Shown: piece by piece, positions 26,399 to 36,447 of the stretch
Layout: every line of letters begins with the position of its first letter
Numbering within the stretch: the first letter of the stretch is position 1
DNA from: Microbacterium sp. MM2322
GTDB taxonomy: Bacteria > Actinomycetota > Actinomycetes > Actinomycetales > Microbacteriaceae
DNA length: 64,000 nucleotides
NCBI RefSeq assembly: GCF_964186585.1
Contig: NZ_OZ075067.1
Span: 1,364,001 to 1,428,000, forward strand
Direction: 5' to 3'
Made by a program: the position numbers and the translations under genes
Notes under the pieces: model-generated
Seen by the model: only the letters and a program-made list of their open reading frames with translations
Databases searched by the model: none
Told to the model about the DNA's origin: nothing

Positions 26399-27412
26399 AT
26401 GCGCCGCATCCGCGTCCGCCTGCAGTACCTCATCCGACGTGCGCGAAAGATCCGGCCGGGCAATCTCGTCGAGTTCGCGCGAACGGTGCAGCGGGTCTCG
26501 AAAGCCCCGCTGCCGGTGATCGTGCTCGACATGCTGTGGTGCTCCGTGCGCTACGACATGGCCTTCCGCGACTACGCGGTGTGGGACATCCGTCTGCTGA
26601 ACGCGCAGGAGCGGAAGACGTGGATGACGCACCCGAAGTCTTTCCGCATCACGAAGATGTACAACACGCCCGAGGGTCGTTCGAAGCTCGAGGACAAGCG
26701 CCGGTTCGCCCGCGAGTACGCCGATCTCCTCGGCCGAGAGACCATCGACCTCCGCGACGTGGATGACGCGGAACTCGCCGATTTCCTCGCGCGGCATCCG
26801 CGCGTCCTCGCGAAGCCCAACGAGGGCCAGGGCGGCGGCGGCATCGACCTCCACGACGTGGGTCCCGATGTCGACGCCGCGGCGTTCCGTTCGGAGGTCA
26901 CCGCGAAGGGCCAGACCGTCCTCGACGAGTTCATCGTGCAGCACCCGGAGATGTCGGCCCTGTACCCGGACGCCGTCAACACCGTTCGGCTGATCACGTT
27001 CCTCGACGGCGAGGATCGCGTGCACCTCCTCGCGGCGGTCCTGCGCATCGGCAACGGCGACGTCATCGACAACTTCGCGTCGGGCGGCATGTTCACGATG
27101 CTCGACGACGAGGGCGTCGCGCTCTATCCCGGGGTGGACAAGAACAGCAACGTCTACCGGGAGCATCCGGTGACGGGGACTTCGATCGTCGGGTTCCGGG
27201 TACCGCAGTACGACCGTGTCCTCGATCTGGTCGCATCCCTCGCCCGACGCACGCCGGAGGCGCCGTACGTCGGGTGGGACATCGCGATCACTCCGAACGG
27301 TCCCGTGGTGATCGAGGGAAACCACAACTCGAGCGTCTTTCAGCCGAAGCCGTCCGCATCGGGCGTTCGCACCGGCCTCTTGCCCGTCTACCAGGCGGCG
27401 GTCGGCTTCTGA
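26399..27412 (+). CDS. ATP-grasp protein, sugar-transfer-associated type (second copy)
   Basis: 337 residues, clearly paralogous to the preceding gene along the whole length (APLPVIVLDMLWCSVRYDM; IGNGDVIDNFASGGMFTMLD; WDIAITPNGPVVIEGNHNSS). The nucleotide loop is HPRVLAKPNEGQGGGGI, and metal ligands are conserved. Both copies look catalytically intact, so the pair may add two different residues or act in sequence. A strong terminator (27431-27464) closes the operon. Confidence 0.78.
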   Translation: MRRIRVRLQYLIRRARKIRPGNLVEFARTVQRVSKAPLPVIVLDMLWCSVRYDMAFRDYAVWDIRLLNAQERKTWMTHPKSFRITKMYNTPEGRSKLEDKRRFAREYADLLGRETIDLRDVDDAELADFLARHPRVLAKPNEGQGGGGIDLHDVGPDVDAAAFRSEVTAKGQTVLDEFIVQHPEMSALYPDAVNTVRLITFLDGEDRVHLLAAVLRIGNGDVIDNFASGGMFTMLDDEGVALYPGVDKNSNVYREHPVTGTSIVGFRVPQYDRVLDLVASLARRTPEAPYVGWDIAITPNGPVVIEGNHNSSVFQPKPSASGVRTGLLPVYQAAVGF

Positions 27413-27430
27413 TCTGCACCCGCCGGCACG

Positions 27431-27464
27431 CGAAGGGCCCCCTGCCTCAGCAGGGGGCCCTTCG
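27431..27464. terminator. Terminator of the sigA / ligase / ATP-grasp operon
   Basis: Perfect 14-bp stem (cgaagggccccctg and its complement) around cctcag. It lies 18 bp after the second ATP-grasp gene and 21 bp before the end of the convergent DUF7455 gene, so it can serve both. Confidence 0.88.
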
Positions 27465-27485
27465 TCGTGAACGGGATGCCGCGGG

Positions 27486-27704
27486 TCAGACCGATTCGGT
27501 CAGGCGGGCGGTCTCGTCGTGCCACGAAGTTGCGATGGAGCGGAGCTTCTCTTCGTACTTGCGACCGTGGTGGGCGCAGAAGAGCAACTCGCTTCCATTG
27601 ACCTCCGCGGCGATGTACGCCTGGGCTCCGCAGGAGTCGCAGCGATCCATCGCCGTCAGGCGGTGTTCGAGGACGGCTGGCTCGGTAGTGGTTGACGTGC
27701 TCAT
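27486..27704 (-). CDS. DUF7455 small zinc-ribbon-like protein
   Basis: 72 residues. CDSCGAQAY and ELLFCAHHGRKYEEKL give a Cys-x2-Cys and Cys-x2-His set, typical of the short actinobacterial DUF7455 proteins that precede topoisomerase IV or sigma factor genes. Probably binds one zinc; function unknown. A gaggagg ribosome site lies before the ATG. Divergent from parE. Confidence 0.82.
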   Translation of the reverse strand: MSTSTTTEPAVLEHRLTAMDRCDSCGAQAYIAAEVNGSELLFCAHHGRKYEEKLRSIATSWHDETARLTESV

Positions 27705-27898
27705 GTCAGGTGCCTCCTCGTACTGCTCAAGACGGGTGAACTGTCATGTCATACAACCACGGGGATGTTGTGGGTATGCCGCCATTGCATGACATTTCGC
27801 TGAGCGCGTACGGTATGCGTCCGCTGTGGCGGCCGACCTGCCGTGGCCGAGTGTGTCGGTCGGTCCCGCGTCGGTGATGCCGAATACGATGGGAGATC

Positions 27899-29971
27899 GT
27901 GACAGCCGAGTATTCCGCCCATCATCTCCAGGTCCTGGAAGGGCTCGAAGCCGTTCGCAAACGGCCCGGCATGTACATCGGTTCGACCGACTCCCGCGGG
28001 CTCATGCACTGCCTCTGGGAGATCATCGACAACTCCGTCGACGAGGCGCTCGGCGGACACGGTGACCGCATCGAGATCGTGCTGCACGAGGACGGCAGCG
28101 TCGAGGTCCGCGACCGGGCCCGCGGCATCCCGGTCGACATCGAACCCCGCACGGGCCTGTCCGGCGTCGAGGTGGTCTTCACCAAGCTGCACGCCGGCGG
28201 CAAGTTCGGCGGCGGCTCGTACGCGGCGTCCGGCGGTCTGCACGGCGTCGGTGCCTCGGTCGTGAACGCGCTCTCGGAGCGGCTCGACGTCGAGGTCGAC
28301 CGGGCAGGTAAGACCTACGCGATGTCGTTCCACCGCGGCGAGCCCGGCAGGTTCGAGGGCGACGGACCGGCCACGACTTTCCGTCCTTTCGAGAAGGCGA
28401 GCGAGCTGCGGGTCGCGGGCAAAGCCCCGAAGGGTGTGACGGGTACGCGCATCCGCTATTGGGCGGACCGTCAGATCTTCACGAAGGATGCCGCGTTCGA
28501 CCTCGGCGAACTGGAGCAGCGCGCACGCCAGACCGCGTTCCTCGTCCCCGGGTTGGAGATCGTGATCGTCGACCGCCGCGGCGCGGAGGAGATCGAGACG
28601 AGCTATCGCTTCGACGGCGGCATCTCTGAGTTCGCAGAGTTCCTCGCTCCGGACGCACCGATCACCGACACATGGCGCCTGACGGGCACGGGGACGTTCA
28701 CCGAGACCGTGCCGGTCCTGCAGCCCTCTGGTGCCATGATCCCGACCGAGGTCGAGCGCGAGTGCGTCGTCGACGTCGCGCTGCGCTGGGGGACCGGGTA
28801 CGAGACGGTGTCGCGATCGTTCGTGAACATCATCGCCACCCCGAAGGGCGGCACGCACCAGCAGGGCTTCGAGCAGGGGCTGATGAAGACGCTCCGCGGT
28901 CAGATCGAATCGAATGCTCGCAAGTTGAAGGTCGGGGCCAACGAGAAGATCGAGAAGGATGACATCCTCGCCGGTCTCTCGACCGTCTTGACGGTGCGCC
29001 TGCCCGAGCCGCAGTTCGAAGGCCAGACGAAGGAGATCCTCGGCACGCCGGCGGTCCGCAACATCGTGGCATCCGTCGTCTCGAAGGAGTTGGCAGCGAA
29101 GTTCGCCTCCACCAAACGCGACGACAAGGCGCAGACCGCGCTCCTGCTCGAGAAGGTCGTCTCGGAGATGAAGGCGCGCATCTCTGCGCGCACGCACAAG
29201 GAGACACAGCGTCGGAAGAACGCACTCGAGTCGTCGTCGCTGCCGACCAAGCTCGCCGACTGCCGCACGAACGACGTCGAGCAGTCCGAACTGTTCATCG
29301 TCGAGGGTGACTCGGCCCTCGGCACCGCGAAGCTCGCCCGCAACAGCGAGTACCAGGCGCTGCTGCCGATCCGAGGCAAGATCCTCAACGTCCAGAAGGC
29401 GTCGATCAGCGACATGCTCTCGAACGCCGAGTGCGCCGCGATCATCCAGGTGATCGGTGCGGGGTCCGGTCGCTCGTTCGACATCGACGCTGCTCGTTAC
29501 GGCAAGATCATCCTGATGAGCGACGCCGACGTCGACGGCGCTCATATCCGCACGCTGCTGCTGACGCTCTTCTTCCGCTACATGCGCCCGCTCATCGAGG
29601 ACGGGCGCGTCTATGCGGCCGTTCCGCCGCTGCACCGGGTGATCGTCATGAACCCCGGCACGAAGCCGAACGAGACGCTGTACACGTACAGCGAGCAGGA
29701 ACTCCACGCGCTGTTGGCGAAGCTCACGAAGGCCGGTCGCCGGTGGCAAGAGCCCATTCAGCGCTACAAGGGCCTCGGCGAGATGGATGCCGACCAGCTG
29801 GCGACGACGACGATGGACCGCGCAGGTCGGACCTTGCGCCGCGTCCGCGTCCAGCATGCGGAAGCGGCATCCAGCGTCTTCGAGCTGCTCATGGGATCCG
29901 ACGTCGCCCCGCGCCGAGACTTCATCGTCACCTCCAGCGAGCGCCTCGACCGCGAGCGCATCGACGCCTGA
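27899..29971 (+). CDS. parE: DNA topoisomerase IV subunit B
   Basis: 690 residues. ATPase subunit of a type IIA topoisomerase. GHKL ATPase motifs: WEIIDNSVDEALGG, SGGLHGVGASVVNALSE. Transducer and TOPRIM motifs: LFIVEGDSALGTAKLARN, LMSDADVDGAHIRTLL, and a C-terminal YKGLGEMDADQLATTTMD. Assigned to ParE rather than GyrB because parC lies 1.5 kb away and no dnaA/recF context is present. GTG start at 27899 with a TACGAT -10 box at 27885-27890. Confidence 0.9.
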   Translation: MTAEYSAHHLQVLEGLEAVRKRPGMYIGSTDSRGLMHCLWEIIDNSVDEALGGHGDRIEIVLHEDGSVEVRDRARGIPVDIEPRTGLSGVEVVFTKLHAGGKFGGGSYAASGGLHGVGASVVNALSERLDVEVDRAGKTYAMSFHRGEPGRFEGDGPATTFRPFEKASELRVAGKAPKGVTGTRIRYWADRQIFTKDAAFDLGELEQRARQTAFLVPGLEIVIVDRRGAEEIETSYRFDGGISEFAEFLAPDAPITDTWRLTGTGTFTETVPVLQPSGAMIPTEVERECVVDVALRWGTGYETVSRSFVNIIATPKGGTHQQGFEQGLMKTLRGQIESNARKLKVGANEKIEKDDILAGLSTVLTVRLPEPQFEGQTKEILGTPAVRNIVASVVSKELAAKFASTKRDDKAQTALLLEKVVSEMKARISARTHKETQRRKNALESSSLPTKLADCRTNDVEQSELFIVEGDSALGTAKLARNSEYQALLPIRGKILNVQKASISDMLSNAECAAIIQVIGAGSGRSFDIDAARYGKIILMSDADVDGAHIRTLLLTLFFRYMRPLIEDGRVYAAVPPLHRVIVMNPGTKPNETLYTYSEQELHALLAKLTKAGRRWQEPIQRYKGLGEMDADQLATTTMDRAGRTLRRVRVQHAEAASSVFELLMGSDVAPRRDFIVTSSERLDRERIDA

Positions 29972-29995
29972 TCGCGCACACGGTAGCGTGCCGCC

Positions 29996-30244
29996 ATGAA
30001 CTCGCACCGCGTCGTCGCGCCCGTCATCGCCCCGGGGGAGAAGCCGAAGGGGCCGGCATCGTATTTCCCCAGCATCGAGAAGACCTACGGGCTGCCGGTT
30101 CAGCACTGGCTCGACATCGCCGCGGACTCGCTGGACACGCACAGCCATATGGAAACCGTGGCCATCCTCAAGGACGAACACGGCCTCGGCCACGGGCACG
30201 CCAATGCGATCGTCGCTTACGTGAAAGCGAAGCTCGCGGACTGA
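29996..30244 (+). CDS. DUF4287 protein
   Basis: 82 residues. SYFPSIEKTYGLPVQHWLD followed by LKDEHGLGHGHANAIVAYV is the DUF4287 signature, a short all-helical domain of unknown function. A TAGCGT -10 box at 29984-29989 lies 6 nt before the ATG, so it has its own probable leaderless promoter although it is only 24 bp from parE. Confidence 0.88.
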   Translation: MNSHRVVAPVIAPGEKPKGPASYFPSIEKTYGLPVQHWLDIAADSLDTHSHMETVAILKDEHGLGHGHANAIVAYVKAKLAD

Positions 30245-30245
30245 C

Positions 30246-30914
30246 TCAGAGCCGTTGCTCGTGCCGGCGTGGCTTGTAGCGTTCCGGCGAGTCGGATGCG
30301 GGTAGCCATTCGCACGTGAAGCTGCCGCGATACCCGAACAGGAAGCCGAGTCGCGTGTTCTCCACGCGCAGGTCGACGTGGAATCTGCCGTCCGCATCGT
30401 CGTAGCGTTCGCGGAGGGTCGCGGAGCCGCTGAAGGCCATCGGGAAGCGGAACGAGAAGAGGCCTTCGTGGAAACGCTGCGCGCCACTGCGAAGCAGGAG
30501 CGAGCCGTCAGGTTCGGCGCTGAGGTCCAGGTCGACGGCGAGATGCTGGTGCGTGCCGAGGTAGTCCACGATTCCCCCGGGGCCGGCGACCATCGTCGCG
30601 TCGAAGCGACGCTGTCGACCGCCCACCCGATACTCCCGGACGAAGGTGACCGTCTCGCGACCGAAAGGATCACGGTAGGGGTAGTTGGCGATCACGAAGG
30701 GCACGTCGATCCCGACATCGGGGACGAGAATGTTCCGCAGACGTCCGATCTGCAGGAAGGGGACCGTCCACCACGGCCCTCGTCGGATCTCGGACATGAT
30801 TCCGCGGCCGACGCATGCAGTCCCTTTCTCGAGGCCGATGTCGAACCGACGTTGCAGTTGTGGGTGCAACGAGTCGAAGTCGGCACCCAGGGCAGCGCGG
30901 AAGAGCGAGGTCAT
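30246..30914 (-). CDS. DUF4166 protein
   Basis: 222 residues. MTSLFRAALGADFDSLHPQL opens the domain, followed by strand-rich sequence (VTFVREYRVGGRQRRFDATM; HLAVDLDLSAEPDGSLLLRS) and C-terminal NTRLGFLFGYRGSFTCEWL. This matches DUF4166, sometimes fused to saccharopine-dehydrogenase-like enzymes elsewhere; here it stands alone. Its start overlaps the SRPBCC gene by 4 bp (ATGA), so the two are co-translated and may work together. Confidence 0.8.
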   Translation of the reverse strand: MTSLFRAALGADFDSLHPQLQRRFDIGLEKGTACVGRGIMSEIRRGPWWTVPFLQIGRLRNILVPDVGIDVPFVIANYPYRDPFGRETVTFVREYRVGGRQRRFDATMVAGPGGIVDYLGTHQHLAVDLDLSAEPDGSLLLRSGAQRFHEGLFSFRFPMAFSGSATLRERYDDADGRFHVDLRVENTRLGFLFGYRGSFTCEWLPASDSPERYKPRRHEQRL

Positions 30915-31519
30915 GAGGGTTCCTCCAAGGATGCGAGGGTCGCGGGGGCGCTGTCGAGAGCATGCCGCCTCGGCGGCCGCCGTCTGCAGCGCGCCGCACG
31001 CGGCCGCTCGCTGCGCCACCAGGCGAAGACGGAACGCAATGGCCACCGTTCCGGTGGGACCCCGGTCTCGGCCCAGATGCGCAGGCGATCGAAACTCCAT
31101 GCCGTCGCCCAGCCGATCACCGGACGGACGACGACGTCGATGGGTCCCCATCCGGAGTCGTAGTCGAATCCGGTGACGAAGCGGATGCCGCCGTTTGGCA
31201 GCGGCGTGTATCGCCAGTACCCGCGGCCGCTCTGAAGTGGCGAAAGCCGGTCGTTCGTCGAGAAGCGGAGGGCGGAGGTCCGCGTGCCGTCTGGGCGGAA
31301 TCGCTCCCCGAGGCTCACGCCCGTCCCCGCGATGGTGTGGATGAGAACGGAACGCTCGTAGGTGAAGCGCTGGATGCCGTCGGATGCCGAGGCGGTCGGG
31401 GTGATCGCCGAGAAGCGAAGATCCCACCTCGAGTGGGAGGCAGGATCCTGCGTCAGGGCCCAGACGCGTTCCATCGGCGCCGCAATGTCGACCTCCACGT
31501 GGATGCCGCGCCGAGCCAC
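30911..31519 (-). CDS. SRPBCC (START-like) family protein
   Basis: 202 residues from a GTG. The N-terminus VEVDIAAPMERVWALTQDPA with a Trp soon after (HSRWDLRF) is the opening of the SRPBCC/polyketide-cyclase-like hydrophobic-cavity fold; FDYDSGWGPIDVVVRPVIGW is the C-terminal helix region. The last 35 residues are Arg-rich and unlike the fold. It starts 10 bp after parC and is probably transcribed with it and with the DUF4166 gene. Ligand unknown. Confidence 0.75.
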   Translation of the reverse strand: MARRGIHVEVDIAAPMERVWALTQDPASHSRWDLRFSAITPTASASDGIQRFTYERSVLIHTIAGTGVSLGERFRPDGTRTSALRFSTNDRLSPLQSGRGYWRYTPLPNGGIRFVTGFDYDSGWGPIDVVVRPVIGWATAWSFDRLRIWAETGVPPERWPLRSVFAWWRSERPRAARCRRRPPRRHALDSAPATLASLEEPS

Positions 31520-31529
31520 GTCCGCCGCC

Positions 31530-33983
31530 TCAGGCCACGACGGTGCCGATGGCGCCGATCACCGCGTCGAGCGGTTGTCCGGACGCATCCCGTTTTGCCC
31601 CCACCTCAGGAAGCTGGCGCACGGCGCCGTCGGTCCCCACCGCGCGAAGGTCGTCGCCCACCCAGGCCAACGTCAGCGCGTCCTCGCCGCGGAGGAACCT
31701 CTGTGCCCGCACCCCGCCGGTCGCCCGGCCCTTCGCGGGGAACTCGGTGAACAGCGAGACCTTGCCCGATCCGGCATCCGTTCCGGGGAGGGCGGCCGTC
31801 GAACCGGCGATCGTCGCCACGACCGTCTCGTCCGTCGCCGTGAGAGCGGTGAACGCGATGACGCGGGCGCCGTCCGACAGTCGGATGCCGGCCATGCCGC
31901 CCGCGGAGCGACCCTGTGGTCGCACGGCGGAAGCGTCGAATCGCAGAAGCTGCGCGTCGCTCGACACGAACACCAGCTCGGCGCCATCGGCGGCGAGGGC
32001 TGCGCCGACCACCGCGTCGCCCGGCTTCAGGGAGATGATCTCGACATCAGGCTTGCCGGGGGGCAATTCGGTCGCCGCGACGCGCTTCACGACACCCTGC
32101 GACGTGCCCAGGGCGATCGGCGCATCCCCCGTGAGCGGGACGATCGCGACGACGTGCTCGTGGACGCCGAGTCCGAGGTACTGGTCCGCGCGGGTTCCGG
32201 CGGCGAGCTGCACGGAGTTCGCCGGTACAGAGGGCAGATCGACAGGCGTGAAGCGGACGAGGCGCCCCAGGGTGGTCACGGCGCCGAGGTCGCCGCGCGT
32301 GGTCCCGTTCACCCACGAGCGGATGGCGTCGTGCTTCGACCGGCGCGCCGGAGGGACGACTCCGCCGCCGGGGGCGTCGGCGACGAGCTCGGCGCGGACC
32401 ATTCGTCCGGTCGCCGACAGGTACACGCGGCAGGGGGCGTCGGCGATCTGAAGATCGGCGGGAGCGGCAGCGCGGCCGCGGGGCGCCACCGGTCCGCCGT
32501 TCATGAGGAGAGTGCGCCGGGGCGTGCCGAAGGCGTCAGCCGCGGCATCCAACTCTGTCGACACCTGGCGGCGCAGGAGCACCTCGCTCCCGAGGAGCTC
32601 TTCGAGAGCGGCGATATCCGCCTTCAGCGCGTCGCGCTCGGCCTCGAGTTCGACACGCGAGAACTTCGTGAGCCGCCGCAGACGCAGTTCGAGGATGTAC
32701 TCAGCCTGCAGCTGTGACAGATCGAACACGTCCATGAGGCGGGCGCGCGCCTGCTCGCCGTCGTCGGAGGTGCGGATGACCTGGATGACCTCGTCGATGT
32801 CGAGGATCGCGATGAGGAGCCCCTCGACCAGGTGGAGCCGCTCCTGCTTGCGTGCCAGACGGTAGCGGCTGCGCCGGGTCACCACCTGGAGGCGGTGGTC
32901 GAGGTAGACCTGCAGAAGGTCCTTGAGCCCGAGTGTCTGCGGCTGGCCGCCCACGAGTGCGACGTTGTTGATGCCGAACGAGTCTTCGAGGGGCGTGAGT
33001 CGGTAGAGCTGCTCGAGCACGGCGTTCGGGTCGAAGCCGGTCTTGATGCCGATGACCAGCCGCAGCCCGTGGTTGCGGTCGGTCAGATCGGTGAGATCGG
33101 AGATGCCCGTGAGCTTCTTCGACGACACCGCGTCGCGGATCTTCTCCATGACGCGCTCGGGCCCGACCATGTAGGGGAGCTCGGTGACCACGATGCCGGT
33201 CCGGCGCGGGCCGAGCGGTTCGATCGATACCTTCGCGCGGGTCCGGAAGGAACCGCGGCCGCTCTGGTAGGCCTCTTTGATCCCGTCGAGACCCACGATG
33301 ACGCCGCCGCCGGGCAGATCGGGACCGGGAACGAACTCCATGAGCTCGTCGAGCGTTGCGCCGGGGTTCTCGAGCAGGTGGATCGCGGCGGACACCACCT
33401 CGATGAGGTTGTGCGGCGCCATGTTGGTCGCCATGCCGACGGCGATACCCGTGGCGCCGTTGACGAGAAGGTTGGGAAATGCCGCCGAAAGCACCTCGGG
33501 CTGCTGGAACTGGCCGTCGTAGTTCGGGATGAAGTCGACGACGTCCTCGTCGAGGTTCTCCGTGAGAGCCAGAGCGGATGCCGCGAGCCGCGCCTCGGTG
33601 TACCGTGCCGCCGCGGGCCCGTCGTCGAGCGAGCCGAAGTTGCCGTGCCCGTCGACGAGCGGCACCCGGAGCGCGAAGTCCTGCGCGAGTCTCACGAGAG
33701 CGTCGTAGATCGCGGAGTCGCCGTGGGGGTGGAGCTTGCCCATCACATCGCCGACGACGCGCGCGCTCTTGACGTGACCGCGATCGGGGCGCAGCCCCAT
33801 CTCCGACATCTGGAACAGGATGCGGCGCTGGACCGGCTTCAGCCCGTCGCGCGCGTCGGGGAGGGCGCGCGAGTAGATGACCGAGTACGCGTATTCCAGG
33901 AACGAGCCCTGCATCTCGTCGGCGAGGTCGACGTCCTCGATGCGTTCAACGGCGGGCGGGGGAGGGGGAGTGCGCGATGCCAT
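31530..33983 (-). CDS. parC: DNA topoisomerase IV subunit A
   Basis: 817 residues. Breakage-reunion subunit: [20 protein letters not shown], the [19 protein letters not shown] region, and RYTEARL with the catalytic tyrosine. The C-terminal beta-pinwheel (from about 490) has repeated [13 protein letters not shown] blades. The ATG at 33983 is used; the 22 residues upstream in frame are Arg/His-rich. Partner of ParE across the DUF4287 and DUF4166 genes. Confidence 0.9.
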   Translation of the reverse strand: MASRTPPPPPAVERIEDVDLADEMQGSFLEYAYSVIYSRALPDARDGLKPVQRRILFQMSEMGLRPDRGHVKSARVVGDVMGKLHPHGDSAIYDALVRLAQDFALRVPLVDGHGNFGSLDDGPAAARYTEARLAASALALTENLDEDVVDFIPNYDGQFQQPEVLSAAFPNLLVNGATGIAVGMATNMAPHNLIEVVSAAIHLLENPGATLDELMEFVPGPDLPGGGVIVGLDGIKEAYQSGRGSFRTRAKVSIEPLGPRRTGIVVTELPYMVGPERVMEKIRDAVSSKKLTGISDLTDLTDRNHGLRLVIGIKTGFDPNAVLEQLYRLTPLEDSFGINNVALVGGQPQTLGLKDLLQVYLDHRLQVVTRRSRYRLARKQERLHLVEGLLIAILDIDEVIQVIRTSDDGEQARARLMDVFDLSQLQAEYILELRLRRLTKFSRVELEAERDALKADIAALEELLGSEVLLRRQVSTELDAAADAFGTPRRTLLMNGGPVAPRGRAAAPADLQIADAPCRVYLSATGRMVRAELVADAPGGGVVPPARRSKHDAIRSWVNGTTRGDLGAVTTLGRLVRFTPVDLPSVPANSVQLAAGTRADQYLGLGVHEHVVAIVPLTGDAPIALGTSQGVVKRVAATELPPGKPDVEIISLKPGDAVVGAALAADGAELVFVSSDAQLLRFDASAVRPQGRSAGGMAGIRLSDGARVIAFTALTATDETVVATIAGSTAALPGTDAGSGKVSLFTEFPAKGRATGGVRAQRFLRGEDALTLAWVGDDLRAVGTDGAVRQLPEVGAKRDASGQPLDAVIGAIGTVVA

Positions 33984-34069
33984 GGCCTCGATCGGTCTTC
34001 GGGTGATCCTGCGGTGATGCGGCGAGGGGCCAGAACGGCGGCGGAGCACCGTGTGGAAGACTGACCCGG

Positions 34070-35200
34070 ATGACTCTCAGCCTACCCGTGGACCCGCCGT
34101 CGGCCCGGAGCCTCACCGGTGTCGTCCCGCAGATTCTGGCGTCCCTGGAGGGTCACGGCGACTGGTTTCCGCCGGCTCGTTCCGCCGTCGTTCTGCTCGT
34201 CGACGGGTTGGGGCGAGCCAACCTGACCGCGCGTGCCGGGTACGCGCGTTTCCTCTCCGGCCGGATGACGAAAAAGGATGCCGCTCGCACCGTCTTCCCC
34301 TCGACCACCGCAGTCGCACTCACCAGCCTCCTCACGGGGGAGATGCCGGGGCAGCACGGCCTGGTGGGTTACCGCGTGCGCATTCCCGGGACAGACGTCG
34401 CCCCCAACCAGCTCAAGGGGTGGGAGAGCGACGGCCTCGACCCGCTGACCTGGCAACGCAGCGCTCCGATCCTCGAGCGTGAGGCGGCAGGGGGCCGTCC
34501 GTGCTTCGTCGTTTCCCAGCCGCGGTACGCCGCGACGGGATTCACCCGGGCCCTGCAGCGCGGCGCGGAGTTCGTCGGTGCGTCGACGGTCGCCGAGCGC
34601 GTGGAACGCGCCGCGGACCTCGCGCTCCGGCATCCGGGAGCCCTCGTCTACGCCTACGTTCCTGAGCTCGACACGATCGCGCACGCCCGCGGCTGGGAGA
34701 GCGACGAGTGGGCGGCGGGGCTGGAGCTCGTCGACGGCGCGGCGCGGAGCCTCGACGCGGCGATCGGTTCGCACGCCGGTGCTATCGTGACCGCCGATCA
34801 CGGGATCGTCGACGTGCCGCGACATCGCCACATCCTCCTGCAGGACGGCGACGAGCTCGTCGAAGGCGTCCGCATCGTCGGCGGCGAGCCGCGCATGCTG
34901 CATCTCTATGCCGAGGACGGGCGTGCTGAGGGTGTCCTCCGGCGCTGGCAGGATGCCGAGTCCTCCCGAGCGTGGGTGATGTCACGCGACCACGCTGTGG
35001 CCGCCGGTCTGTTCGGACCGTCACCCGACTCTGAGGTGCTCCCCCGCATCGGCGACGTGCTCGTCGCGGCTCGCTCCGCGGTCGCGTACTACGACGATCG
35101 CGAGACCGACAAGAAGCCGCAGAACATGATCGGCCAGCACGGCTCGCTCACTGAGCAGGAGCGCGTCGTTCCGCTCGTGCGCCTGGGGTCGTTCGGCTGA
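34070..35200 (+). CDS. Alkaline-phosphatase-superfamily phosphodiesterase (nucleotide pyrophosphatase type)
   Basis: 376 residues. [13 protein letters not shown] has the metal-binding Asp, [15 protein letters not shown] carries the nucleophilic Thr, and [12 protein letters not shown] with a following GQHGSLT supplies further metal ligands. This is the type I phosphodiesterase/nucleotide pyrophosphatase family. There is no signal peptide, so a cytoplasmic enzyme is likely; the substrate cannot be told from sequence. In Actinobacteria this family commonly neighbours sepH, as here (3-bp convergent gap). Confidence 0.85.
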   Translation: MTLSLPVDPPSARSLTGVVPQILASLEGHGDWFPPARSAVVLLVDGLGRANLTARAGYARFLSGRMTKKDAARTVFPSTTAVALTSLLTGEMPGQHGLVGYRVRIPGTDVAPNQLKGWESDGLDPLTWQRSAPILEREAAGGRPCFVVSQPRYAATGFTRALQRGAEFVGASTVAERVERAADLALRHPGALVYAYVPELDTIAHARGWESDEWAAGLELVDGAARSLDAAIGSHAGAIVTADHGIVDVPRHRHILLQDGDELVEGVRIVGGEPRMLHLYAEDGRAEGVLRRWQDAESSRAWVMSRDHAVAAGLFGPSPDSEVLPRIGDVLVAARSAVAYYDDRETDKKPQNMIGQHGSLTEQERVVPLVRLGSFG

Positions 35201-35203
35201 GGC

Positions 35204-36229
35204 TCAGCCGTCTTCCGTCCGGGCGCCGAAGACGATCTCGTCCCAGGAGGGCATCGACGTGCGGCCGCGCCGCCGCGTCTGTTCCGGCGCGGGCTCCGAC
35301 GCGGCCTCGGTCTCGGACTTCTCGGAATCGGCCGGGGTGGGTTCAGCCTCCGGCTCGGGGGCGTCGAAGAGCGCGACGGGGGTCGAGGAGCGCTCCTCCG
35401 TCTGCTCGCCGGGCATGGGTTCGCGCTGGCCGCGTCGACGCCGCAGGGCCTCGAGGAGGTCAGCGGTCTCGGCGGAGGTCACCGGGGCGTCGGGCGCGCG
35501 CTTGATCGCGGCCTTCTGCACGGCGGCCGACGACGAGGGCCGGGGCTCGGGCGACTCCAGGTCGGCCTCGGGCTCTGCGACCAGACGGGGGCCGAAAGTG
35601 CCGCTGTCGAAGCGCGTCGCGTCCTTCTGCGGTGAAGAGTCGAGTGCCCGCAGACGCGGGATGAGGCCTTCGGGGAGTGATCCCTGGCGGGACAGCTGGG
35701 TGGCGTCCGAATTCTGGGGAGCCAGCGAGGAGCGGCGCGGGTCGAAAGACCAGCGCGCATCGTGTTCGACCTCGCCCACGGTGAACTCGAGCTTGACGGT
35801 CCAGCCGTTCTGGTCCTTCCAGCTCGTCCAGCGCTCACCGGTGGCGCCCGCTTCGGTGAGCTTCGCGCGAACCGCGTTGCCGAAGGTCGGCTGAGCGCCG
35901 GGGTCGAGTTCGCCGCCGATGAGGACGGTCACGGCGAGGGCTTGACCGACGACGTGCTCGCGCTCTGCGAGCACGGGACCCTCGAAACGCTGAACGTCCT
36001 CGACGCGGACGTTCAGAAGCTGCGCGACGTCCTCGGCGGTCATTCCGGCGCGGATGTGAGCCTGGATGTCGCGAGGGTTCGGGCGTGTCGTGCGGGGCTC
36101 GGCCTCTCGCTGCAGACGGCGCAGGTGGGTGCGCAGTGCCTCATCGACGGCGAGCGAGAAGCGGTCGCCGTCGTCGGTCGCGAGCATGAGGCGACCATCC
36201 TCGGTGCCGATCACTTTGAGCTGTTCCAT
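35204..36229 (-). CDS. sepH: Septation protein SepH (DUF3071)
   Basis: 341 residues. The conserved N-terminal domain (RDIQAHIRAGMTAEDVAQLL, NVRVEDVQRFEGPVLAERE) includes a helix-turn-helix-like region, and the long Glu/Pro/Ser-rich remainder ends with RTSMPSWDEIVFG, a conserved tail. In Streptomyces and mycobacteria SepH stimulates FtsZ assembly at division sites. Position beside DUF4193 and dut is the usual actinobacterial one. Confidence 0.92.
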   Translation of the reverse strand: MEQLKVIGTEDGRLMLATDDGDRFSLAVDEALRTHLRRLQREAEPRTTRPNPRDIQAHIRAGMTAEDVAQLLNVRVEDVQRFEGPVLAEREHVVGQALAVTVLIGGELDPGAQPTFGNAVRAKLTEAGATGERWTSWKDQNGWTVKLEFTVGEVEHDARWSFDPRRSSLAPQNSDATQLSRQGSLPEGLIPRLRALDSSPQKDATRFDSGTFGPRLVAEPEADLESPEPRPSSSAAVQKAAIKRAPDAPVTSAETADLLEALRRRRGQREPMPGEQTEERSSTPVALFDAPEPEAEPTPADSEKSETEAASEPAPEQTRRRGRTSMPSWDEIVFGARTEDG

Positions 36230-36359
36230 GCGGACGTCCTCCAGATCCAGCGTGTGCGTTCATGCTGTCACGGAGCAGCGCCACCGGCGGGAATATCCGG
36301 GGCGCGCCGCGAGTTTGCGGTGTGGCCCCTCCGAAAGGGAGCGACGGCCAGGCGGCCCA

Positions 36360-36388
36360 TTTGCGATTCACCGGTAGGTGATGCAAAC
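36360..36388. promoter_or_regulatory. Imperfect dyad upstream of the DUF4193 gene
   Basis: tttgc...caccggtaggtg...gcaaa forms an imperfect inverted repeat about 60 bp upstream of the DUF4193 ATG; the right arm runs into a caaact box that could be a weak -10. It may be an operator or simply promoter sequence. Confidence 0.3.
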
Positions 36389-36447
36389 TATGGCCGCCCG
36401 AACGGGCCGCCCCCACTGCACCACCCCGAAAGTTGAGACGTTCTCGA

